Assembly: GCF_963678635.1 (NCBI RefSeq)
Contig: NC_087062.1
Span: 68,807,415 to 68,871,414 of the forward strand
From: Symsagittifera roscoffensis
Taxonomy: Eukaryota; Xenacoelomorpha; Acoela; Convolutidae
Length of the DNA: 64,000 nt
Direction of reading: 5' to 3'
The position numbers and the translations under genes were made by a program. This document shows, piece after piece, positions 1 through 11,179 of the stretch; the first letter of the stretch is position 1; each line of letters opens with the position of its first letter. The notes under the pieces are model-generated. The model had not been told where the DNA came from. It did not search any database and saw only the letters and a list, made by a program, of their open reading frames with translations.

Positions 1-234
1 AAACTCTTGATGGCATGGGCTGTTGCCCTTCCGAAACACTTATTTTTAAGGGTTCATTTGATTTTTAAGAAAAAATTTAATAGATCCAAGGAAAAGAAAA
101 AATTAAGGGTTTTCGTCTTTTAGTATTTGATTGGCTTGATTAGACTTATTGAGACGTGGAAATAAGCCAATTTTTCTGTCAGTTTTTTTAAATAATTTCT
201 AAAATTAAATTGACGGTAGATCTGTTCGAGACTC

Positions 235-580
235 GCTGGTCGCGCCAGATGAGTTTACGCCCCCTCCTCAGGAATTCGACCCCCTGCCGACCCAAAGGGT
301 CCCCCCTTTGATACTTTTTCAGAAATCCATTTTTGGCCGACCGATCCTAAAATTTTTCTAAAGGCGCCTCAGGCGCCAATATATACTAACTTTGAGGGGG
401 AGCGCGCGCCAAAAAAAACGCGATTTTTTTGTCAAAAGTGCCCAAAAACGGCTTTTTGACTGGTTTTTCAAAAATTTGCCTGCGGCGCAGAAAATTTTGC
501 TAAAATAGGGGGCAAAACAGGTCGTCAAAATTTTCGAATTTTTTTTGAAAATCCGCCCCCCTCTCGTGAAAATCCTAGAT
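235..580. repeat. Dispersed repeat A, GC-richer copy
   Basis: A stretch richer in GC than its surroundings, with an 'aaagggtccccc' segment, a 'ggcgcctcaggcgcc' palindrome and a 'gcgcgcgcc' run. Related sequence recurs near 6590-6760 and, reverse-complemented, near 28000-28240, with weaker relatives near 27860 and 29050-29200. No coding frame runs through it. It is probably a fragment of a non-autonomous mobile element; the class is not identifiable. Confidence 0.55.
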
Positions 581-787
581 CCACCCCTGGTCTAATACCA
601 GTTCTATTCTTAATCTTATACCAAATCTAATCTTACTCTGGTTCCAATCTATGTATTTGTTCATTGAAAATTGTTTTTACTTATGCCAATCCGCCTTTGT
701 GATTTATACCCGTTGTGACTTTTACTTGGAATTGCAACATGCTTTGAATTAAAATTTAACCAAAAAACTGATGTTCCATTTCCCTGA

Positions 788-1966
788 ATACATAGACTCT
801 CGTGGAGAAAAAACAGAATCCCGTATCTTTCATTCGCCTTCGATTTAAAGTCTACTGTCACCGAAAACTTTGCAGTTGCCAATTTTCCGACCGAGTGGCC
901 AAATGGCGAACTGACAGTTAGATCACCGACAATAAACGTACACGGAGTCAACTTTACGTACATTGATTTTGATTTTATTGGTTCTAGTTTCAACCTGATA
1001 CCTTTGCTGCTAAATAGATTATATTTCACCAATGACGTCGTTAGAAAACTTCAAGTCGTGAATTCAGTTGTGACGAAAAAAAATACAGGCGAAATGTCAG
1101 ATTACATCACGCTTAAACATACTCTCGAGGAACTAAATTTTAATAACGTTTCATCGCCCCCTGGATTTGGGACAGGACCTTTCAATATATCTTTTTTCGA
1201 ACACCTGAACAGAATAACGATACAAAACTCAAACTTCACCATCCTGACTGTGTCCCAGGTGACCAGTACTTTGGATTATATTGAGCTTACAGATGTTACT
1301 TTAGAATGTAAGCCTTGCGACTTATATTTCAACCGAGAAAAAAGTAAAAATTACACACTCACTTGGAAAGTTTGGAGTTCTACTATAGAAGCATACTTTT
1401 ATCCCCGAATTTTTGGTTCTCCAGATTACAACATATCGTTTGTTACTGCTAAATTTTTATCTGGTCCCGATTATTTCTGGAAGGAAACTACAGCTCGCGC
1501 TGGATTCATTAGCAAACTGTGTATTCCTCAAACTGTAAGCCGAATTGAGTTCGGATCTTTAGCCAATGAGACTGACTTATTGGTCGGCGAGCTCTGTGTT
1601 TGCGGTGCAGAGAAGTGTGATGAAAGCCACATTTTCACCAATGAAAGTGAACAGTTTTGGTTGACCAGGAATTGTACTCAGTTTTCTGAAGCGATTTGCG
1701 CGATATGTTTCATGCATCAAACAGGTCTGCATCGGGAAAAAGACAAAGTTGATCAGATTTGCAAAGGTGAAGTTGACATCACAACGCCAATAGCGCATTG
1801 CTATTGGCAGCCATTTGGATATATTCCTCCTAAAATAACGACACTCAATTGGCCGGTGGCTGCACTGTTTGAAGATCAAAAGGCATTGGTTCACGCAAGG
1901 TGCCTTCCGAAAGACATTCGTCTGCCACAGTCAGAATCAGTGATTTTGATTCGCATAAGAAATTAG
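788..1966 (+). CDS. Secreted N-glycosylated Cys-rich family protein (copy 1, partial)
   Basis: One open frame of about 390 codons runs from just after a TGA at 785 to the stop at 1966. No ATG begins it, so it is probably a large exon or a copy lacking its 5' end. The protein has many N-glycosylation sequons (for example NISF, NFTI, NYTL, NETD, NCTQ) and a cysteine-rich C-terminal third with a C-x2-C element, the motif CFMHQTGLH and a following CYW. The same C-terminal block appears at 18.6-19.1 kb (CYMHQYGLH, then CYW), and the middle part (IPQTVSRIEFGSLANET) matches the frame at 13.7-14.8 kb (IPKNTVQIEFGSFSNST). It is therefore one member of a local family. The pattern suggests an extracellular or membrane-anchored protein with irregular leucine-rich segments; I do not recognise a named family. 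Confidence 0.6.
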   Translation: MHRLSWRKNRIPYLSFAFDLKSTVTENFAVANFPTEWPNGELTVRSPTINVHGVNFTYIDFDFIGSSFNLIPLLLNRLYFTNDVVRKLQVVNSVVTKKNTGEMSDYITLKHTLEELNFNNVSSPPGFGTGPFNISFFEHLNRITIQNSNFTILTVSQVTSTLDYIELTDVTLECKPCDLYFNREKSKNYTLTWKVWSSTIEAYFYPRIFGSPDYNISFVTAKFLSGPDYFWKETTARAGFISKLCIPQTVSRIEFGSLANETDLLVGELCVCGAEKCDESHIFTNESEQFWLTRNCTQFSEAICAICFMHQTGLHREKDKVDQICKGEVDITTPIAHCYWQPFGYIPPKITTLNWPVAALFEDQKALVHARCLPKDIRLPQSESVILIRIRN

Positions 1967-2382
1967 ATACTTGGCCAATTGTTTGAATATCTTTAACTAT
2001 TTACCCTCTATAATACTTAGTAACCAATTGCCATGGGTTAATGTTGTACCTAGTAACGAATCCCTTTTTCAGCAAAAGGGTGATAGTTAGAGAAATCCTC
2101 CCTCCCATAATAATGAAAAACATTGGATCACTTGAGCAATCTCCCCCCAAAAATTTGGAAAAAAAATTGAAATTTATTTCAACTTTTTTTTGCAAAATTT
2201 TGTTTTGGCGATCATTGCCTCATCAAAGAAAGCGATTTATCAGGGTTGGTGCTCTAGCCTTGTATCTTAATATCAAAAACAGTTATATGCAGCACATTAA
2301 AATTGTAAGCAATAGCTTTTTTTCCATTTAAGACAGAAAAAAATCGCTTCAGTTTTATTGATTCTTTTTTTCACTCTGAATG

Positions 2383-2600
2383 AGGAGCGGTGGCGAAGTT
2401 GTTACGTCTCCGCCTCTCAAATGAAAGGTCGGATGTTCCAGGCCCACCATGATCCGTGCTCGTTGCTTGAGGGTGAGGCACCAAGCCCATAAAACATGCC
2501 AAAAAAATTGCATGTAAATATCAACCAAGAGCACAACAGCGATTCTCCGTGAAGAGCTGAACAGCTCGTATGTTGGTCCTGTCCCTTGTGGATACATCGT
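2383..2600 (+). repeat. Possible tRNA-derived SINE
   Basis: A GC-richer patch contains a Pol III A-box-like sequence (tggcgaagttgttacg, about 2391) followed roughly 40 nt later by a degenerate B-box-like sequence (gatgttccaggcc). It lies between two local repeats, near 2090-2190 and 2750-2850, that share 'gcaatctcccc' and 'gagcaatctcc' motifs in opposite orientation. It does not fold as a convincing full tRNA by eye, so a SINE relic is the better reading. Confidence 0.3.
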
Positions 2601-3119
2601 GTTAAAAATGTAGTTTTTGAGCTTTGATTTTGTTATTTTTGGCGTTTCACTATCGTTGAAGATTTGGTTTATGATTTCATAACGTTCAAACTATTTTGAA
2701 GTGGTTATAAATATGTCTCATGTAGCTTTTGTGCTATCTTCCCCTACGCGAGAATGGGTTGGGGAGATTGCTCAATTGATCCAAATTTTTTTTGAAAATC
2801 TCTTAAAATTAAAGAAATCTCTCCCATAAAAATGAAAACGATTACTTTTTACATTGACTTTAAAAAGATACTTTCTACTTTCTGTAGTAAAATAGGACCA
2901 ATATTAATAGAAAAAAAATGTAGATTTTAAAATTGGTTTGGGTTAGGTCAAATATAGCGTCACTAGTGTTCTTTTCTTTAATTTTTTGCTGTTTTCTACC
3001 CCTAGAGAGTTTCTTTTTTTATCAAGTTTTACTTTTCAGCTTTTACAAAAACTTATAAGCTTGAGATATCATAAAGTTTTATCATAAAAAATTAGCCGAA
3101 GGGAATGTGCTCGAAACTA

Positions 3120-3810
3120 ACACAAAGTTGTGCAAAATGTGCCATTGTTTTCAAAATTAATTTTTGCGGGCGCCCTCGAAGCGTTTTCTGAGCTCAACAT
3201 AATTGGTGTTCCACAGGTCTTCATCGCCCTTTTAAGCAAAATAAGCACAAAATGAAATCATGTTCGTTGATTAAAACTGGATGCCTTAACAAATAACAAA
3301 CAAAAATGCAAAGCTCTGAGTGTTCCGACTATCTTTCAAAGTGTATGAAGCAGTGTTCGATTTTAAGAAAAATGAGGAAATTTTCGAAGAAAATAAGGAA
3401 AAAATTACAAACATTTTAAGTTTTTAGAAAATCAAGCTATTTAAATTACAAAATCTCGCTCCTAGTAACGTAAAAAATATGACAAATAACCCAATTTGGA
3501 ACGATTTCCTTGATGCATTACATCTCCGCTTACGCGTTTATAGCGAGAAAAATATCGCGCGTTAATTGTCCAAATTTGGCCAAAATGGCAATGTTTAAAC
3601 CCTCAAAAGTTTATGAAAAAAAACAATCAAAGGTAAAAAATTGTTACAAATTTGAGCTCAGGACAACAATAACTTTCGGCTGATATAAAAAAAATTCCGT
3701 CAAAATATCTTGGTTAAAAAGTCGAAATTTATCTGAAGAAAAAAAACCACCCCGAGCTCTAGTTTTCCGTTACTTTCGTTACGAAAGTCGGAACAAATAC
3801 CCTTTCGAGT
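3120..3810. repeat. Hairpin-ended dispersed element, copy at 3.1-3.8 kb
   Basis: Contains the shared blocks of this family: 'atctccgcttacgcgttt', 'gcgcgttaattgtcc', 'aatggcaatg', 'accaccccgagc' and 'cgaaagtcggaac'. Other copies are at 15.8-16.4, 19.4-21.1, 25.3-25.9, 46.1-46.6 and 54.5-55.1 kb. None has a coding frame, so the family is non-autonomous. Confidence 0.75.
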
Positions 3811-3842
3811 CTGATTCCAACTGCAAAACTAGAGTAAGAGAG

Positions 3843-4052
3843 ATGAGTCCTATTGCCGAAAGAACAACTACTATGAGTATTTATGATATCTTGGAATTGT
3901 CTCCAGGAGATTTGAAAGGATCTTACACACCCGAAGGGTCCCTATTTGATGATTCGATCTTACGACCCCAGAAGGTGATTCAAAAAGACAAAAATGAACG
4001 CAAAGAAATGGATATTGTTGAAGAAACAGACAATTTCGCCTTCTTGGTCAGT
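3843..4052 (+). CDS. Candidate first exon, unrecognised charged protein
   Basis: An ATG at 3843 opens a hydrophilic, well-mixed frame (MSPIAERTTTMSIYDILELS...) with an acidic/basic stretch near residues 40-62 (KDKNERKEMDIVEETDNF). A plausible 5' splice site (GTGAGAGG) lies at 4053; beyond it the frame runs on to 4118 but turns hydrophobic and less protein-like. The upstream neighbour is a repeat copy ending near 3810. I could not find the next exon with confidence. No known domain is recognised. Codon choice looks more coding-like than in the surrounding AT-rich frames. Confidence 0.4.
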
Positions 4053-4759
4053 GTGAGAGGTTGGAAAGATTACCTGATTATTTTCGTTTTATTCAAAGTT
4101 ACGATGTCACATCTTTGAAGGCTGCTTGATGTTTATATTTAACATTGGTCGTTTGTAGTGAGCGGAGTTTGTTTGAATCGGAATCTCGAATTTCTGCTCG
4201 TAGATATTGTTTTAAAATGTCAGATAGGTATTTAAATTTGCAACTCAGATTCTTAATACAGCTCTTACAAAATGACTGTTTTGTCTAGAATTGAATACAA
4301 GTTGAAAGGAAGGAAGATGTAATTTTATCTGGTTGCATGAAAATCGTGTTAGAGACGAGAAAATTAAATACGAGAGTTTAAATTCTAATTTTTGTTCCCC
4401 TTTCCAAGAAAGTGCAGAGATTTATGATGCGTGAGGTATCTTTTCAAGTTAATTTTCGACTCTTAACTAGAAACCTTTTTCGGCAGATCTTTTAAACTAT
4501 CTGAAACTTACCCGGGTTGACCAAAATTTTTTAGCATGTAATTCCATACGTTCAGAAAATTAGATGAAATTGCTATGATAAACATTTTTCTGTATATGAA
4601 AATTGCAAAATTAGAAATTTCCGATAAATGAAATTTGTAGGACTAGAAGTTTGTCATATGAAATTTAAAGTTTACAAACCTCCCGCAGTCAGTAAATAGA
4701 GAAAAAATTAGATGATAGTGGATTTTTATTTTGAGTCTCCATAAATTTCAAAATAAAAA

Positions 4760-5400
4760 GATTATAATCAATTAAAAATGGGTTACATTGTTACAATTTT
4801 TTCGAAACAAAAAACCCATTATAAACGATTATAATCGATTATTTTTTGAAAAATTATTTCTGAAAATTTATTGAACTATAATCCATTTTAATCGATTATA
4901 ATCAATTTTTATTCGAAAAACGTCATCGCTTCAATTCGTTTTATTTTTGTTTTGTTATGTGTAGTTTTCAGTTGGTTTCTTTTTGTACTGATTATTGTCT
5001 ACTTTCTTACTGTTTACTACTTGGACGGATTTAGTGGCGGCGGGGAGGGGGGGGGGGGGGGTGGATTTTCGAAAATCCCCTCCACCCTTCGAGAAAATAC
5101 ATCTCATATCCGCCCCAGGTTTACTGATTTCTCACTTTTTACGGTTTTTTACTGTGTTTTCATGCGGAATAGCTAAATTATAATCCATTATTTTTCATTT
5201 TTCTCGTAAAATATTATTTTGATAGAAAAAGGGTTTACTATAAGTTATAATAGATTATAGAAGATTATAAGAGGTTATAAGAGATTATAAGAGATTTTCG
5301 GAAATTCATTAAATTGTCACCATAAAGGTTATCATTATTGGCGCTTATAATGAATTATAATTTTGCTAAAAGTACAATTATAATTATAATATAATCGATT
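4760..5400. repeat. TTATAA/ATCGATTATAAT-rich low-complexity tract
   Basis: Many self-complementary AT motifs (attataatcgattat, gattataagaggttataagagattataagag) flank a purine-rich island with a run of 15 G at 5047-5061. No gene is seen here. Repeat decay is the likely origin. Confidence 0.6.
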
Positions 5401-5429
5401 GTTTTCTCTTTTTACTGAGTGCAGGCTGG

Positions 5430-5535
5430 CTGAAAGCTAAAAAAAGGTGTCTCGAGCAAGCTTACATGGAGCGGGACCCTTTCAGTACCTGGCAGGAAGT
5501 CTAAGGTTTTCCCCTGGCTAGGTAGACCGGGCCAT
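5430..5535 (+). other. GC-rich island with a U1-like core (snRNA pseudogene or SINE)
   Basis: The island stands out by base composition. It contains 'acctggcagg' at 5487-5496, identical to the sequence just inside the 5' end of metazoan U1 snRNA, followed by 'ggttttcccc' at 5505-5514, also a U1-like block. The spacing is much shorter than in U1, so it cannot be a functional U1 gene. A truncated pseudogene or a coincidence within a SINE are both possible. Confidence 0.2.
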
Positions 5536-5689
5536 TTATGAAAATTGTTTGATTAGCATTTTTAAACAAGGAAGTGCATTGAATAATACAGAACAGGTGA
5601 AACTTAAGGATTGGTAAGCAAAGTTGTTTTAAGTTTTAGCGATGGACAAAATATGTGAACTATGGCGGCTAAATTTCGCTCCATGGAAA

Positions 5690-6130
5690 AACTACTTATC
5701 ATACAATTTTCATTAACAGGAATTGTATGTTAAGCATTTCATTTTTCATTTCAAACTGTTATGTTATTTTCGATGAATAAAACGCTTTTATTCAGCGAAA
5801 AACACTAATAACTGAGGTGAAAATTTTAAAAAATCATTTTCAAAAGGTTTCTGAAAATATTATTTATGATGAAAAAAATGCTTGTCATACAGGGAATTGT
5901 ATGCTTTTCCTATATGGGAATTTTATGACGTGTATTTTTTATTTCAAAAAACAAAAATCTCGGTTTTTTTTACCACTAGACTGTTTTATTAGAATCAAAC
6001 AGCCGCAGAAAATAGTTTATGTCTTTTTCAGCCATGTTTTGACATTGTATGAAAATATTATGACAAGCTTTTTTCCATACACTTGATGTTTGGAAAGGCA
6101 TGACAATCATTTTTGTTGTATGGAGGTCAA
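5690..6130. repeat. Dispersed repeat B (AT-rich, 'gaattgtatg..aagcattt' motif)
   Basis: Repeated pieces such as 'gaattgtatgttaagcat', 'tccatacacttgatg' and 'gtatggaggtcaa' recur at 4530-4610, 26820-26950 and 27290-27545. There is no coding frame of interest. The stretch from 6130 to 7000 holds a further repeat-A fragment near 6590-6760 and nothing else I can name. Confidence 0.55.
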
Positions 6131-8356
6131 TCTGGAAATTGCTGTCGTTCTCTAAAGCTTAACAAGTTAATTCGCTGGAAGTTTTCAAAACTGCGATCTC
6201 GGCCAAAATATTGAGGTGATTAAAGCGATGTATTGTGCACAATCCCGCCTCCCAAATTTTTTTAAGGCGGAGAAAATACTTTTTTGAAAGACAATTTTGA
6301 GGAGAAAATTATTTTTCTTTTTTAGCAGCTGTAATGATTGCAACAAAATTAAGACGTCGATTTGAATGGTTTTGTATCCTATCGGACGTAATAATTTTTT
6401 GTGTTTATTTGAAATGCATATTTTAAACCGAATTTATTTTTAAAACTGATACATGTTTGGGGTAGACATTCTACGGTAGGTCAATTACGGTGGGAGGGAG
6501 ACTTTTACGGTTGATCCTAAATTAGCTATTAAAAATGAGTGTTCTGAACTAGCAGAACCATTTTCTGTCATATTTTGAAACCCTTTATGCTGGGGCGGAT
6601 TTAGAGCGGGTTGGGGCTGTTACACAGGGATTCGACGCCTTCATCACCCAAAGGGTCCTCCCTTTGCTACGATTTTAGTCATCGATATTCAAATATCCTG
6701 CACAAGTTTTTCTTCTAAAAGCGCCAATATATAATTTTGCGGAAAACAAAAATGATTTGCTAAAACTTTGTTAAAATTGATCTCAGGTTGTCTAAATTGC
6801 TTAAGTTGTCAAAATTTATCAATATCTTTTTTTACTTTCGCAGTTATCCAGTGGTTACTTTTATTGTGCAAATTAATTGAATACCCTCTAAAATTGTTAT
6901 TTTGATCATAGAAAGTAGTCTGCCTAAGGAAACCACTCGAACATAAAGTTCTGTTACTTTCTTTCAAATATGGAACAATTTTAGCTTTATAAAACACTAT
7001 ACTGTTCAGAGCCAAAAACAACTAACAGTCGAGTGCACCAATGCGGTTCACCAACGCTTAAAAAATGCAATGCCACCCTAACTGTTGTTACTTTTTGAGC
7101 TTTCAACAAATAAACCTCAAAAAGGGACAACAAGGCTGCTCATATATCAGGGCAGCCTTGTTTTTATTTACCTCATAGTTTCTGATTTTAAACTATCAGC
7201 TCAAAATTATGAATTAATCTTTAGACCTAGAAAAAAGTGGCGACCATCAGTGATACGAGCACTCTTGTTTCAATGATAGACGGACGCATCGCGTGATACA
7301 AAAACTTTAGCTGGGCTTCAGAATGTTTGAAAAACGTTTTTCAAGACAGAAAACTGCAGAACTGCAAAAAAAAACAATTCAACGACCTCATCTTACACGC
7401 AATTTAAATTACATAAATGTAACGTTTACAGTTTATAAAAAGCATGATTATAAATGTGAAGGTTTTCAAAAAGATGATGTAGAAAATTGACTGCATGAAT
7501 CTCTGCATTAGAGAAGATAGTTTTTTGATTTATTTTATTTAGATACAAAGTATACCACCACAAAGCCAAAATATGCAATGCAAAATGCGCATCGTTTTTT
7601 CTTTTCTTAAGAAAAATCTTTGTCGTTTGCTGGAATCCAAAGAAAAGTCTCTAGACATATTCCAAAATGAAAGTGGATTCCACTTACACAATATCCGTTG
7701 ATTCACTGCACAAATAATTTAAACGTAAATTTTGTCGGTGCAATAGTTGTCTCGCGGATTTTGCAACGAGCAACGATCGCTATTCGTTCCGGCTTCCGCA
7801 AATGCGAGCGGTTTCCTCCTCAGAACTGTAGTTTATAGTTGAATGAATAAATGAATAAAAATATGTTTGTCTTTTTGATTCCGCAAACTGGTCCGGATTC
7901 AGCAAACTCAGCAATTTTGAGCAATACAGTGTTTAAGCTGTTTCTGTGTTGTATCCAAAACAGCAAAAAGATCAAAAAGGGTGTGTTCCTTGTTCAGCGA
8001 CAAATTTTTTTTCAGCCTGTTGCGGAACCCATTTACAATTGATAAAAAACAAGCTGGCCTCGTAAGGACTGCTTTAAACGAAATTTGACTGAGCACAACA
8101 TGCACATTTATTTTAAACTTTTTAGCCTTTTTTGTCGATGAAATTGACATTAGAAAGCTGCGGCTTTAAGACCATATTCAAGTTTCATTAACCACGTGGT
8201 TTGAGTTTTTATCGAATGACTTCTTATTGAACCTAATTATTTTTCTAAACTGAGCATTGTTCGAATGCTATTTTCAAATTCTTCTTTATTTCAAACGTCA
8301 ACTGTCAATTGTTGCATTCGACCAACTACTTTTTTCCCAAGATAATTGAAGCTAAA

Positions 8357-8767
8357 ATGGATGCAGTACAACTGAGAAATTCTATACACGCTTCTTTGGA
8401 AACACTGGAGAAATAAAGTAACGCAACCAACCATTTTGTAAAACATTTTTAAGTTTTACTAAAAAAACCCTTAAGCTAGAATTGTTTTCAGTCTACGTTT
8501 GCCCTGATTTGAAACTTTGTGATCATATAAATTTCCAAAAAGTAATTTTTAAGCCATTGAAAACTTGATTCAGATAAAAGAAATGATGAGTATTCTAACC
8601 AGGTTTTAACAGTGAGTGCATATTCATCTTGATTTTGGATTTCGGTAATCTGTAAGTCTAAGATGTGTTTTTGTCAACAGTACCACAAAAAAAGTGAAGC
8701 TGAATTCACCAAATTAAAACGTACAAACAGTGGTCGTTCAGAAATTGAAGAAATGTTTGTGGATTGA
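8357..8767 (+). CDS. Candidate small coiled-coil gene pieces (two exon-like segments)
   Basis: Two short segments look coding. At 8357-8416 an ATG begins MDAVQLRNSIHASLETLEK and then meets TAA. At 8681-8767, directly after a good 3' splice site (tttttgtcaacag), a charged helix-prone frame (YHKKSEAEFTKLKR...) of 28 residues ends at TGA. A possible intermediate exon follows 'ttttcag' at about 8492. I could not join the first segment to the others in frame, so either the gene is decayed or the exon boundary is wrong. The heptad-like spacing suggests a coiled coil; no family is recognised. Confidence 0.3.
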
Positions 8768-9239
8768 GTTCAACTTTTTGTACAAGAAAACGTTTCAAAC
8801 AGGATAAATAATTGTCTCAATTGAAACCAAATTAAGGTACCACTCTAAAAAAACTGAAAATGATTTTGATTTTTATTCAGAAAATTCAAATTTTTCAGCT
8901 AGCTAGTTGCTTTACTTTTTTCCTCCAAAAAAAAAGATTGGTTAGTAGTTTTAAAACACTTTAGAAGTAAAAGTTTATTAGTTTCTGCTGAATTAGGCGG
9001 CAACACAATAAACCAATAATGCAAAAATGAGCAGAAACTATTTTTCTCAATATTTCTGATTGAATCAAAAGTGTAGTAAAACAAAGATAACCGGTTGCTG
9101 TGCAAGTATCCCCGAATGTTCCAACCATATTCTATCATCCAACCATGAAAATTTTTTTCTTTTTTTCTCAAACTCGAGCTGTTTAAATTAGTGAGGTGAA
9201 AACTAAACTTGTGCGCACAAAGTTTGCGCATTCATCGAC

Positions 9240-10015
9240 AACTTTTGTTTTCGAAAAGAAACGAAAAAACAAAAAGCCACTTTAATTTTTTTGGATTTTC
9301 ATTTTTAAATGAAAATTTTGGCTCTAGTAAAATTTAAATGAGTTAAATTAGATTTTTACTAGTTGGAGAAAACTATTACTACGCTTCGAAGTTAAACTAA
9401 AACTCAAAACCTTAAAACTGATTTTTTTTGACACTGAAACACATTGTTTGAACTTTTTATTGTTGTCCGACTCACGACTCACGACTGGGATGGTTTATTT
9501 ATGTGTCAGTTCACGCAAAATTTTTCGATGCGTGTTTGTAGTACCTGATTTTATGTGGAAAAAAACTGCAAAAAAGAACGAAACAACCGATTAGACAAAA
9601 TTATTGAAGCATGGATAGTGGATAGTTACTGATTTATTACTGTGCATGTGTTAAACTTGAGAACAAAAATGAATATATAAAGTTGGTTCACTTTCAGTTA
9701 ATTTTACAAGCTACTAAAATAAATTTTGTTAATAATATATAAAATACTTAAATGTTATTCAAAAATTCAAATTCTGCGCTTTTTTCTAACCAAATATTTG
9801 GCTTTAAAATAAGTTAAAAATGCTGATCGAAGTAAAAGAAAGTTGTCAGGGATATTTAATCTAAATCTGCACCTATTATAATAGGTGGAAATCAACAGTG
9901 CCGAAGTACAATAGTGACGAAGCTGAAGTGTCCTCAACGGTGCCGAAAATTTATAATTTTTGGAACTGTTGAACAATATTTTATAATTTGGCTTTGTTGT
10001 CTTTCAGTACTGGGG
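9240..10015. other. Geneless AT-rich stretch
   Basis: No convincing gene. The segment 9890-10010 is imperfectly repeated in inverted orientation at 10465-10580 (cagtgccgaagtacaatagt against its reverse complement), so it forms the outer arms around the MITE at 10022-10456. Confidence 0.4.
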
Positions 10016-10021
10016 GTTGAT

Positions 10022-10456
10022 AAATTAGACGATAAGCAAATTAGACGGAGGTACTTAAAAGGAAATTAGACGGTTTTGCAAAACTGCAATTGTGAGAAAA
10101 TAGACGAACGTGAGAGAAATTAACTTTGTTTGCACACAAATTGCGTTAGAAAAATAAAATTGTTTGTAGACAACAGTTCAATTTCGGTAGCCAAAAACTT
10201 TACAAGTCAATCATGCATAATTTATTCAATTCAAAACTCTCCTGTAATATTCAGATTTGACATTTTATGTTGATTCCAACTAATTGTTTTAATAGGTATT
10301 GACATTTTATGTAGTTTTTGTATTTGTGAAATTTGACTCTTAAGAAAAATTTTTGTTGGCCCTTTCCCTTTCGTCTAAAATGCCAGATCTGTAAAAAATA
10401 AATTCCGTCTAATTTCGTTTTTGTAGCATCCGTCTAATTTGCTTATCGTCTAATTT
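10022..10456. mobile_element. MITE with perfect 28-bp terminal inverted repeats
   Basis: The left end 10022-10049 (aaattagacgataagcaaat...) is the exact reverse complement of 10429-10456. Sub-terminal repeats (aaattagacggt at about 10070 and ccgtctaatttcg at about 10405) are also inverted. The interior has no coding frame. The length of about 435 bp and the perfect ends indicate a young non-autonomous DNA transposon. It is nested in an older inverted repeat, so I could not define the target-site duplication. Confidence 0.85.
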
Positions 10457-10916
10457 CCTAGGCCCCTTCAGTACTATTGTACTAACGCTAAAAGGGCGCT
10501 CAACAGTACTAAAATCTGAAATGTTGCTGAACTTTTGAACAATATTTTTTCCAGAACTGTTGTACTTCAGCACTGCTGTATTGTCTTATAGCAATATATC
10601 GCCCCTATTTTCTATGACCGGAACTACAACCCATTATTAAAAAAGAGCCTTCAAAACTAATACATATTCACCTCAAGGGAAGCTTGAGCCTTAAATTATA
10701 CGAAAAAAGCCTAACAACAGTAGTTTTAGGTCAATGCTGGACATTCTCGACCAATCAGTTTAACGGATCCCCTGGGCGGTTCTTACTAAAATATTGCTAC
10801 AATTGTCTTTTTAGTTGATGTTTACTAAATTATGAGGACGTTAGTTTTGTTTCATATAATGAACTTTTTAAATGTGTTTGTCTCTTATCAGAAACCTGCC
10901 TTTGACAGGTAGTTGA

Positions 10917-10960
10917 GTATAAAAGCAATTTGAAATGAGAAATACTCAATCCTTACAATA
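10917..10960 (+). promoter_or_regulatory. Possible TATA-type promoter
   Basis: A consensus TATA box (gtataaaagc, 10917-10926) is followed about 25-30 nt later by an initiator-like 'actcaatcc'. Downstream, around 11036-11172, a short frame (FDKKCRQNCLNHIKALN...) of about 45 residues is open between TAA codons but has no ATG. No clear gene can be attached to the promoter. Confidence 0.25.
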
Positions 10961-11179
10961 GAAAAGAGCAAAAAACTTTAGCTTGGAAGTTATGTGAAGT
11001 GTAAATTAAGCTATCCGGATAATTGTTTTAATTTGACAAAAAATGTAGACAGAACTGCTTGAATCATATCAAAGCGCTGAACCTTCCGACGTCTTTCAAG
11101 AATTTTTTGCGCAAATTAACTGTTTTTCTCGAAACTGTCAAAAATTCCTCCTCGCATACTCTGTCAAACTATTAACGCT

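Noticed and set aside
661-1032. 123-codon minus-strand frame opposite the start of the secreted-protein exon
   Set aside because: It is antisense to a frame with paralogues in the window and has no splice or domain support.
2383-2460. Functional tRNA gene
   Set aside because: The A box is fair, but the B box is degenerate and no cloverleaf with a proper acceptor stem can be drawn.
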